Source of the DNA: Treponema sp.
GTDB lineage: Bacteria; Spirochaetota; Spirochaetia; Treponematales; Breznakiellaceae
DNA length: 18,078 bases
NCBI GenBank assembly: GCA_031268125.1
Contig: JAIRXT010000270.1
Location: 1 to 18,078 of the forward strand
Direction of reading: 5' to 3'
A program made the translations under genes and the position numbers. Numbering within the stretch: the stretch's first letter is position 1; the number at the start of each line of letters is the position of its first letter. Shown piece after piece: positions 1-5,749 of the stretch. The notes beneath the pieces are model-generated. The model was not told the origin of the DNA, searched no databases, and saw only the letters and a program-made list of their open reading frames with translations.

Positions 1-960
1 TTTGCAGAATGGGCGGCACACTACGAAAAAAGCATTGGGTGGAATATATTAAACGGAGATGTGGTTGATTTGGGAGAGGGTTACCTCTCCGAAACAGTTA
101 AAAAAAATACGGCGCCGCCCACCGCCGGTTTATACGATTTTTATGATTTTCTGCAAGGTTTAGGCATTGATCTGGTGTATGTCCAGTGTCCGCATAAAAT
201 TGCCCCGGATGACGCTATAAGCGGCATAGTGGATTTTTCAAATGAGAACGCCGATGATTTATTATCCGCCTTATCTCTAAAGCAGATTCCCTTTCTTGAT
301 TTACGGAAAAATATCCGGGAAGAAAATCTGGATCACCATGGTTTGTTTTATAAGACCGATCATCATTGGAAGGCGGAAACCGGATTATGGGCAAGCGCCA
401 TCCTTATGAACTACCTCAATGAACAGCATGGGTTTAGCTTTGATGTGCGCGGCCCTGAACACTACCTTTACACAACCTATAAGGACTGGTTCGTTGGTTA
501 CCTGGGTAAAAATGTTACTTTGGCACATACGCCGCCGGAAGATTTTGTACTTATATCCCCAAAGTTTGATACGGATTTTTCAGTAACCATTCCCGAACTG
601 AACCTTGATGCCCGGGGTAATTTTGATGTTTTGATAGATTATCGTATGCTTGACAGAAAAGATTACTATACCCTAAATCCTTATGGCGCGTATGTCTATG
701 GGGATAGACAGGTTATAACGGTTCATAACAATCTTGTCCATGACGGCAGGAAAATACTTGTGATTAAGGATTCTTTTGCCGAGGTTGTTACTCCATTTTT
801 AAGTACGGGGGTGGAAGAACTCCATATCCTTGATTTGCGGCATTTTAACGGCAGCGCGAAGGCGTATATAGAGAAGCACCGGCCCGATATTGTTGTGGTA
901 CTGTATGATCCAGCGGTTATAGATGATATGGAATACGGGATGATGTTCGATTTTAGATAG
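1..960 (+). CDS. DHHW/AlgX-like SGNH-fold protein, 5' end missing
   Basis: The reading frame is open from base 1, so the gene starts upstream and the GTG at 61 is not a convincing start; the usual N-terminal signal or membrane anchor is outside the window. A Thr-Asp-His-His-Trp motif at 355-369 and a Lys-Asp-Ser-Phe motif at 766-777 match the Asp-His and Ser elements of the DHHW / alginate O-acetyltransferase AlgJ-AlgX group of SGNH-like esterases and acyltransferases. Family members work in the periplasm or at the cell surface and often O-acetylate exopolysaccharide next to an MBOAT partner. No partner is visible here because the upstream side is cut off. The gene ends with TAG and is AT-richer than the genes after 3500. 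The family is fairly sure; acceptor and substrate are unknown. Confidence 0.75.
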   Translation, partial: FAEWAAHYEKSIGWNILNGDVVDLGEGYLSETVKKNTAPPTAGLYDFYDFLQGLGIDLVYVQCPHKIAPDDAISGIVDFSNENADDLLSALSLKQIPFLDLRKNIREENLDHHGLFYKTDHHWKAETGLWASAILMNYLNEQHGFSFDVRGPEHYLYTTYKDWFVGYLGKNVTLAHTPPEDFVLISPKFDTDFSVTIPELNLDARGNFDVLIDYRMLDRKDYYTLNPYGAYVYGDRQVITVHNNLVHDGRKILVIKDSFAEVVTPFLSTGVEELHILDLRHFNGSAKAYIEKHRPDIVVVLYDPAVIDDMEYGMMFDFR

Positions 961-981
961 GGAACAAACGCGCTGTACTCT

Positions 982-1024
982 GGCCCCCCCTACAGAAGAT
1001 CCAGTTTGAACTTGGGGCGGCGGT
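982..1024. repeat. 43-bp perfect direct repeat, copy 1
   Basis: Identical to 2261-2303. It begins with GG and a run of 7 C and covers the last codons and stop of the MBL gene in the second copy. Identity ends abruptly at 981/2260 on the left. Confidence 0.9.
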
Positions 1025-1100
1025 AGCGGTTGTTTTCGATGAAGTCGAGGATTGGTTTGTCTACTACGCCGGGGTCAACGATGATTGCCCGGGGTTCTTC
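982..1100 (-). pseudogene. Internally deleted partial copy of the MBL hydrolase gene
   Basis: Bases 982-1024 are identical to 2261-2303, the 3' end of the intact MBL gene including its stop. Bases 1019-1100 match 2736-2817, an internal N-terminal part of that gene, with 4 mismatches in 82. The two blocks are fused at a shared GGCGGT, which removes 438 bases (146 codons) in frame. On the minus strand the remnant reads VDPGVVDKPILDFIENNRY and then RPKFKLDLL followed by stop. Three of the four differences from the intact gene are synonymous (Asn, Pro and Val codons); one changes Ala to Gly. Metal-binding motifs are all lost, so it cannot be an active hydrolase. Confidence 0.8.
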
Positions 1101-1328
1101 TACTCGCAGTTCAATTACAGCAGCGGAAAGGAAAGGTTCTATGGGCCCTCTGCCTTTCCCGTATGTGGCTGCCCAGAAGCGCCTGAGCTCAGTATCTTTA
1201 CTTCCGGCCGCTACGATACAAGCAGGAAGGCTCTGGCTTTCCGGGCGGAGGGAATGGAACCGCCCGGTTTTTACCTGTGGGACGATGCGGTCCCCGGCGC
1301 TATCGGGGATATGCTTTTGGCCTTTTAA
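1098..1328 (+). pseudogene. Orphan C-terminal coding fragment, family not recognised
   Basis: The frame from 1098 to the TAA at 1326-1328 encodes about 76 residues with natural-looking composition: aromatic-rich start, a CGC motif, then a segment around SGRYDTSRKALAF and a hydrophobic end at GAIGDMLLAF. The frame is open upstream into the MBL-derived remnant, but there it only reads the antisense of that gene. I see no start codon and no ribosome binding site, so I take it as the 3' tail of a gene whose 5' part was replaced. I do not recognise the family. Confidence 0.35.
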
Positions 1329-1416
1329 GGCTTGCTAAACCTGTTAAACGGGTGTATGTTTGAAGCATGAACGACAAACCTTCAAAAATAGTACATTATG
1401 GGTTTAATTGCTAATC

Positions 1417-1695
1417 ATGCAGGTAATGTTACACCCCATACCGGGGAAATATCTTGACCGCCTTGATGGTCCTACAAAAGAGCGCATTAAAACCGCTTTG
1501 CAAAGCCTGGGGAAAGAACCACCGGAAGGTGATATAGTATCGTTATCGGGACAGCCAGGATGTTTCAGGGTGAGGATAGGAGGCTACCGGGTTTTATATC
1601 TGGTAAGGGATAATGCTATTTTTGTAACACACATTGAGCCGAGGGGCCAGGCGTATACGAAAAAAACCATATCAAAGAAGGGTAGAGGGAAATAA
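1417..1695 (+). CDS. RelE/ParE-superfamily toxin-like protein
   Basis: A 92-residue basic protein that fits the RelE/ParE fold. An N-terminal helical part (residues about 8-32, GKYLDRLDGPTKERIKTAL) is followed by the typical strand block RVRIGGYRVLYLVRDNAIFV (about 51-70) and an Arg-x4-Tyr near the C-terminus (EPRGQAYTK). Many members are mRNA endonucleases that act in the ribosomal A site; others target gyrase. I chose ATG 1417; TTG 1408 and ATG 1426 are alternatives, and no strong Shine-Dalgarno is seen for any. The stop overlaps the start of the next gene by one base (TAATG), so the two are translationally coupled, with toxin first as in higBA-type modules. The fold is fairly sure; activity is inference. 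Confidence 0.8.
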   Translation: MQVMLHPIPGKYLDRLDGPTKERIKTALQSLGKEPPEGDIVSLSGQPGCFRVRIGGYRVLYLVRDNAIFVTHIEPRGQAYTKKTISKKGRGK

Positions 1696-1910
1696 TGACC
1701 ACAGCAGTTTTAAGAAAAGAACTCCATAATTACATTGACGAATTGCCGGACTGTAGTCTTCCGGCATTAAAGCCGCTTTTATCATTTCTTGTTGAACCGC
1801 CTTACTCCATTGAACCGGCAAGCCCGGAGGAAAGAGCTATGATCAACGAGCGGATAGAAGACTACGAAAAAGATCCGAAAAGCTGGATGCCGCTTGAGAG
1901 CATAAAGTAA
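1695..1910 (+). CDS. Small acidic protein downstream of the toxin, probable antitoxin
   Basis: A 71-residue acidic protein starting at the ATG that overlaps the toxin stop (TAATG). The N-terminal half is predicted helical (LRKELHNYIDEL), the middle is Pro-rich, and the C-terminal third (EERAMINERIEDYEKDPKSW) is a charged helix ending in PLESIK. That last part resembles the toxin-wrapping tail of small spirochetal addiction-module antitoxins. I see no clear ribbon-helix-helix or helix-turn-helix, so DNA binding is uncertain. The antitoxin role is inferred from size, charge and coupling to a RelE-like toxin. Confidence 0.65.
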   Translation: MTTAVLRKELHNYIDELPDCSLPALKPLLSFLVEPPYSIEPASPEERAMINERIEDYEKDPKSWMPLESIK

Positions 1911-2268
1911 CATTGTATTTCCGGCGGGAAATAAGGAACTTGATAAGCTGGCCTGAGATCTTGAAAAAAAAATTTCCCGGATAGCCACGGATTTAATCGC
2001 CGCCCAGTCACACAAAACAATCGCCGGTACTTTGCCGCTGGACGAACAAAACCGGCTGGACATGTACAAACAGGAATACGATTTTGAAGCGGCACTGGGT
2101 CGTTTGCAGCGATCTGACGAAGAACACGAAGGACTTTTGGGGGGTAGCCGAACAAAAAACCCTGGGGGGCTTGTTGTTTTTGGGACCCGATGGGTTTTTT
2201 GTGAGGCGGAGGGGGGGCCAGATCAAATTTGGTGCCTGGCAACGAATTTCCGTGGTAGCGGGCCCCCC
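1911..2268. other. Intergenic stretch with a decayed coding remnant
   Basis: This stretch of about 360 bases separates the toxin pair from the 3' end of the MBL gene. Its first part holds a coding-like remnant (1912-2130). The second part has several G or C runs of 6-7 bases and ends in the run of 7 C that also opens the 43-bp repeat. I see no intact gene, RNA gene or clear promoter. Confidence 0.55.
1912..2130 (+). pseudogene. Decayed coding remnant with an in-frame TGA, family not recognised
   Basis: One frame reads FPAGNKELDKLA, then TGA at 1954-1956, then DLEKKISRIATDLIAAQSH and on through LPLDEQNRLDMYKQEYDF to about GRLQRSDEEHE. Both sides look coding: charged, helix-forming, coiled-coil-like. 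The TGA could come from CGA (Arg) by one C-to-T change. There is no start codon with a ribosome binding site, and after about 2130 the frame runs into low-complexity sequence. I read it as the C-terminal remnant of a helical protein; the family is unknown. Confidence 0.35.
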
Positions 2269-2303
2269 CTACAGAAGATCCAGTTTGAACTTGGGGCGGC
2301 GGT
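2261..2303. repeat. 43-bp perfect direct repeat, copy 2 (3' end of MBL gene)
   Basis: The partner of 982-1024. Its right part is the coding 3' end of the MBL hydrolase gene on the minus strand. The 7-C run and two G lie just beyond the stop codon, so the repeat extends slightly past the gene. Confidence 0.9.
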
Positions 2304-2886
2304 GGAGGAGTTCGTCGTAGCGGCGGATGCCCTCGTTGTAGCGGCGCTCGGTTTCCAGGGTGGAGGGGGGGCCGTGGGCGGGGAGGACGGTGAAGTCCCC
2401 GGGGAGGGAGAGGATCTTGCTGCGCAGGGCCATCATCTGTACGGCGGCGCCGTAGGCGTTGGAGGTGCGGCCTACCAGGCCCGCGGTGAGGGAATCGCCG
2501 GTGAAGAGCAGGCGGTCGATGCGGAACGCGGCGGAGTCCGATGAATGGCCCGGTATGGCGAGGACTTCGACATGGAAGGGGCCGGCGTTGAAGCTTTGTC
2601 CGTCCCGGACCATGGTGGTTTTGTGTTCCCGGATGTAGGGGTTGATGGCGAATATTTCGGTGTTGTAGATGCGTTTGAGGGTCCGCAGGCCCCGGACGTG
2701 CTTGATGTGATCGTGGGTTACGAGGACTCCCTGGAGGCGGTAGCGATTGTTTTCGATGAAGTCGAGGATCGGTTTGTCTACGACGGCGGGGTCAACGATG
2801 ATTGCCCGGGGTTCTTCCGGGGCTTCGGTTCCCAGGATATAGCAGTTGCTGAATCCGTAGCTGCAGTAATGAAAAAAGAGTTTCAC
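2269..2886 (-). CDS. Metallo-beta-lactamase-fold hydrolase
   Basis: About 205 residues with the MBL fold. Landmarks, numbered from the GTG at 2886: THDHIKH at 57-63 (metal motif), IPGHSSD, a GDSL segment carrying the bridging Asp, and a late PAHGPPST His motif. The size and pattern fit the glyoxalase II-like / YcbL-type group of small MBL hydrolases, which are cytoplasmic thioester or phosphoester hydrolases; the substrate cannot be read from sequence. The metal motif departs from the canonical HxHxDH because the Asp is Lys (K62). I prefer GTG 2886 (GGGGA five bases upstream, just after the stop of the preceding gene); TTG 2898 would add four residues and overlap that gene. It lies downstream of the pentapeptide gene, probably co-transcribed. 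A broken partial copy sits at 982-1100. Confidence 0.85.
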   Translation of the reverse strand: MKLFFHYCSYGFSNCYILGTEAPEEPRAIIVDPAVVDKPILDFIENNRYRLQGVLVTHDHIKHVRGLRTLKRIYNTEIFAINPYIREHKTTMVRDGQSFNAGPFHVEVLAIPGHSSDSAAFRIDRLLFTGDSLTAGLVGRTSNAYGAAVQMMALRSKILSLPGDFTVLPAHGPPSTLETERRYNEGIRRYDELLHRRPKFKLDLL

Positions 2887-2887
2887 C

Positions 2888-3475
2888 CTATTCCCCAATC
2901 TCGAAGATTGCCTCTTCGGTGTTGGAGGCTTTGAAGGACACGTCTTTTTGTATGGTCTTGATAAAATAAACCCGTTTGAGGTTGCAGTTTATAAAGTCGG
3001 TACGGGCCAGGTCGGCGTTGATGAAGCGGCTGTTGTAGAGATCCGAATTGTTGAAGGTGGTCTCCGTGATCACTGATCCGCCGTAGTTGATGTGGATGAG
3101 GTTGGATCCTTCAAAGGTACAATCGCTGATGCTGGACCCGGCGAAGGACAGGAATTCCAGGTCCGAACCGGAAAAATCGCAGTTCTTGAAGGTGCAGAAA
3201 TCGAAAAACAGCATCCGCATCCGGGTCTTGGTGAACAGGCACATGGAGAAGCTTGCGCCGGAAAAATTACAGCCGAAGAATTTACGGTGGGAAAAATCCA
3301 TGTCCTCGAAGCAGAGGCCGCAGGCGGAAAGGTCTTTGATCTGTTCCTGCCCGGTGATGCCGGCGCCTATCCGTTCCGCCTCTTTCCGGGAATCCGCTGC
3401 GTGGATGGAGCAGGTGTTGGCACCGCTGATGGCCGGCCTTCCGCAGCCTGCGGCGCAGGGGCTGAGTACAAACAT
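2888..3475 (-). CDS. Pentapeptide-repeat protein with N-terminal Cys/His cluster
   Basis: The C-terminal two thirds (from about DLSACGLCFEDMDF) is a run of degenerate five-residue units with Phe or Leu at the centre (for example CDFSG, SDLEF, CTFEG, SNLIH, ADLAR, CNLKR). Such units form a right-handed quadrilateral beta-helix that usually acts as a protein-binding scaffold. The first 20 residues after the chosen ATG carry Cys-x3-Cys and Cys-x2-His, a possible zinc site. ATG 3475 leaves 63 bases to the divergent gene; an in-frame GTG at 3535 would add 20 residues but leave only 3 bases, and neither has a strong Shine-Dalgarno. It ends one base before the MBL start. The function is unknown. Confidence 0.8.
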   Translation of the reverse strand: MFVLSPCAAGCGRPAISGANTCSIHAADSRKEAERIGAGITGQEQIKDLSACGLCFEDMDFSHRKFFGCNFSGASFSMCLFTKTRMRMLFFDFCTFKNCDFSGSDLEFLSFAGSSISDCTFEGSNLIHINYGGSVITETTFNNSDLYNSRFINADLARTDFINCNLKRVYFIKTIQKDVSFKASNTEEAIFEIGE

Positions 3476-3538
3476 GGTTCCGTTATAGTCCAAAACGGGG
3501 GCTTGGTAAATCCGGGGATTCCCGGTTAGAATCACCGT

Positions 3539-3874
3539 ATGTGCTGGTACTGCGCCGCGCCGGTCAGCGCTCCTGAACCTATTGGCCGTTCTCTGCGCTG
3601 TGAATCCTGCGGGAGGGATATCCGTTCCTGCCGGAATTGCCGTTTCTACAGTCCCGGGTCATCGGGGGACTGCCGGGAACCCCAGGCCGCCGCGGATCCG
3701 CCCCGGGACCGGGAGCGGGCGAATTTTTGCGAGTGGTTTTCCCTGGATCCCGGGCTCCGGTCCTTTGGGGCGGGGTCCGGGCCGGGGCAAAAATCCGCGG
3801 ACATGCAAAAAAGCGAAAAAGACCGGGAAGACGCCCGGCGGGCCTTTGACAATCTTTTTACGACAAATGGATAG
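3539..3874 (+). CDS. Cysteine-rich zinc-ribbon protein, first gene of the murI operon
   Basis: A 111-residue protein with CWYC near the N-terminus, then CESCGRDIRSCRNCRFY and a later Cys followed by REPQA, and DRERANFCEWF. This Cys-x2-Cys pattern with CRNCRFY, CREP and ERANFC is a recurring small conserved bacterial family, presumably zinc-binding; no function is established to my knowledge. The C-terminal tail is acidic and Lys-rich (from about residue 80). ATG 3539 has no obvious Shine-Dalgarno, and the divergent gene may start only 3 to 63 bases away, so promoters must overlap. Its 3' end overlaps the murI start by 8 bases, which puts it in the murI-rsgA-mutS2 operon. Confidence 0.8.
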   Translation: MCWYCAAPVSAPEPIGRSLRCESCGRDIRSCRNCRFYSPGSSGDCREPQAAADPPRDRERANFCEWFSLDPGLRSFGAGSGPGQKSADMQKSEKDREDARRAFDNLFTTNG

Positions 3875-4775
3875 GCGTCCTGTTGCGTTTCTGGATTCCG
3901 GCATTGGGGGTATTCCCTACTGCAGGAATTTTGTGTCCCGTAATCCGGGGGAACCGGTGGTGTACCTGGCGGATCACGCCCACTTCCCCTACGGCCAGCG
4001 GAGCAGGGAGGAACTGCAGGGGATTCTGAAGGGGATTACGGAGGACCTGGCGGTCAGGGAGGACCCGAAGATGCTGGTCCTGGCCTGCAATACCGCCACG
4101 GTTTCGGCGCTGTCTTTTTTGCGGGATAGTTTTCCCCGTTTGATCTTTGTGGGTACGGTTCCCGCCGTTAAGCCTGCGGTGCTCAATTCAATGACCCGGC
4201 GTATCGGGGTGCTGGGGACCCGCAGAACTGTTGACGATCCCTACATTCAGGAACTGGCGGATCGCTATGGCGGGGGGGTAAGGATCTTCCCCGTGGCTGC
4301 CCCGGAGCTGGTGGAATTTGTGGAGTACCGCTACGGCGGGGCGGGGGCGGAGGAGAGGCGGCAGGCTGTTCTTCCCTACCTGGCGCAGTTCAGAAATCTT
4401 GGGGTGGACGGGGTGGTGCTGGGCTGCACCCATTTTCTTTTTCTTTTGAAGGAATTCCGGGAGGAGGCCGCGCCGGATCTGCGGGTCTACGATTCGGTGG
4501 AGGGGATTACCCGGCGTATTGAATCCCTCCTGGACGGGAGAGGGCGGGCCGGGGGTCCGGGCGGCGGCCTTGCCGAAGCCCCGAGCCGGCCGGCTGAAGC
4601 TCCGGCGGGGGGAGGGACGGCCGAAACTCCGGCAGGGGGAGGGACGGCTTTTCGCCGTTTTTATGTTCGGGAGGGGCCGCAGCAAGGGCCGCCGCACGGG
4701 CCGCTGCCGCCGGGGGGGGAATCCCCCTGGCCTGCCCGGGCGGCCGAAATGGGTTTTGAGTTGATGAAACTATGA
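3867..4775 (+). CDS. murI: Glutamate racemase
   Basis: MurI converts L-glutamate to D-glutamate for peptidoglycan synthesis in the cytoplasm, without cofactor. Visible motifs: DSGIGG at 10-15 (catalytic Asp-Ser region), ADHAHFPYG, first catalytic Cys in CNTAT (C74), and second catalytic Cys in GCTH (C187). ATG 3867 puts the DSG motif at the usual N-terminal position; the frame is open further upstream but that part is not racemase-like. At 302 residues it is longer than the usual 250-270. The excess is a Gly/Pro/Ala-rich segment after about residue 225, including a nine-residue tandem repeat, inserted before the C-terminal FYVREG part. It overlaps the zinc-ribbon gene by 8 bases and rsgA by 4 (ATGA), so translation is coupled. 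Confidence 0.9.
   Translation: MDRRPVAFLDSGIGGIPYCRNFVSRNPGEPVVYLADHAHFPYGQRSREELQGILKGITEDLAVREDPKMLVLACNTATVSALSFLRDSFPRLIFVGTVPAVKPAVLNSMTRRIGVLGTRRTVDDPYIQELADRYGGGVRIFPVAAPELVEFVEYRYGGAGAEERRQAVLPYLAQFRNLGVDGVVLGCTHFLFLLKEFREEAAPDLRVYDSVEGITRRIESLLDGRGRAGGPGGGLAEAPSRPAEAPAGGGTAETPAGGGTAFRRFYVREGPQQGPPHGPLPPGGESPWPARAAEMGFELMKL
4593..4646 (+). repeat. 27-bp tandem repeat inside murI (two units)
   Basis: Two units at 4593-4619 and 4620-4646 encode AEAPAGGGT and AETPAGGGT, differing at four bases. A degenerate forerunner lies just upstream (AEAPSRPAEAP). The unit length is a multiple of three, so copy-number change would keep the frame. Confidence 0.85.
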
Positions 4776-5749
4776 ACGGTCTGGTGATCCGCGGTTCCCA
4801 CAGTGTCTTTACTGTCCGCATTGACGGAGAAGAGGAGGAGAAGCGTTATCTGGAATGCCGGATAAAGGGGAAGATTCTCCGGGGTGTGGATTCGTACTAC
4901 AACCCCCTGGCCCCCGGGGACCGTGTGCTGGTGGAGGCGGCGGGGCCGGAGGGCCGGATTACGGCGCTTATGGAACGCCGCACGATCTTTGCACGGAAAA
5001 ACCAGAAGGCCCTAGGGCCGGGGCCGGGCCGGGAGGCCCAGATACTGGCGGTCAACGCCGATCTGGTGCTGGCCGTAACCACCCCCGCGTCCCCTCCGTT
5101 CAGGCCCCGCTTCCTGGACCGCCTCCTGATCCAGGCGGAGGCCGCGGGAATCCCCGCTTTGATCCTCCTTAACAAGCAGGATCTGTGGGGCGGGGAAGAT
5201 GGGGAAGAACCGCCGCGGGACATAGAGGAGAGGCTTGAGGACTTCCGGCGCTGCGGCTATCCGGTGCTGAGGATCTCCGCGAAAACGGGTGAAGGGCTGG
5301 GGGAACTGTGGGAGCGGATCCGGGGCAGGACCGCCGTACTGGCCGGCCAGTCCGGGGTGGGGAAGTCCAGCATCATCAACGCATTGTTTCCCCGGGCGGG
5401 GGCCAGGGTGGGGGCCCTGAACGAAAAGTACGACCGGGGGAACCATACCACCACTCTGGGGGAGCTTATCGAGATTCCCGGAGGGCCGGGGGATTCCGGG
5501 GAAACCTTTATCATCGATACCCCCGGTTTAAGGCGCTTTGTCCCCCAGGGGATCAAGGCGGGGGAGCTTGTCCTGTATATGAGGGAATTTGCCCCCCTGG
5601 CGGGGACCTGTACCTACGGTCTTTCCTGCAGCCACCGCAACGAAGCGGGCTGTAAGATTCTGGAGGCCCTTTCCGCGGGCCGCATCCACAGGGACCGCTA
5701 CGACAGTTTTCTTCGCCTTTCAGAGGAGTTGAGGGAGGGCCGGAAATGA
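4772..5749 (+). CDS. rsgA: Ribosome small-subunit GTPase RsgA (YjeQ)
   Basis: RsgA is a circularly permuted GTPase that binds the 30S subunit, stimulated by it, during late maturation. The G motifs occur in the permuted order: NKQD (G4) at 134-137, SAKTG (G5), GQSGVGKSS (G1, P-loop) at 192-200, DTPG (G3) at 249-252. An N-terminal OB-fold domain precedes them (residues about 1-75). The C-terminal zinc site has C280, C286, H288 and C294 in the family spacing. The length of 325 residues is typical for this family. The start overlaps the murI stop (ATGA) and the stop overlaps the mutS2 start (ATGA), so it is translated in a coupled series. Identification is firm. Confidence 0.95.
   Translation: MNGLVIRGSHSVFTVRIDGEEEEKRYLECRIKGKILRGVDSYYNPLAPGDRVLVEAAGPEGRITALMERRTIFARKNQKALGPGPGREAQILAVNADLVLAVTTPASPPFRPRFLDRLLIQAEAAGIPALILLNKQDLWGGEDGEEPPRDIEERLEDFRRCGYPVLRISAKTGEGLGELWERIRGRTAVLAGQSGVGKSSIINALFPRAGARVGALNEKYDRGNHTTTLGELIEIPGGPGDSGETFIIDTPGLRRFVPQGIKAGELVLYMREFAPLAGTCTYGLSCSHRNEAGCKILEALSAGRIHRDRYDSFLRLSEELREGRK

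Larger units (their letters stand above)
961..1416. other. Gene-poor rearranged stretch
   Basis: Between the SGNH-like gene and the toxin gene no intact gene is convincing. The stretch contains a collapsed copy of parts of the MBL hydrolase gene (982-1100), then an open tail with protein-like composition (1098-1328), then about 90 bases of AT-rich spacer in front of the toxin gene. Open frames here lack a credible start with a ribosome binding site. Confidence 0.6.

Noticed and set aside
1954..1956. TGA read as selenocysteine
   Set aside because: No downstream SECIS-like hairpin is recognisable, no selenoprotein family matches, and the surrounding frame has no start, so decay is simpler.
2032..2544. 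170-codon plus-strand frame running from the remnant into the MBL gene
   Set aside because: Its second half is antisense to the MBL hydrolase and Gly/Val-rich; only its first part, continuous with the upstream remnant, looks coding.
3582..3866. N-terminal extension of MurI upstream of ATG 3867
   Set aside because: The frame is open but overlaps the zinc-ribbon gene out of frame, is Arg/Pro/Gly-rich, and racemase homology begins right after ATG 3867.
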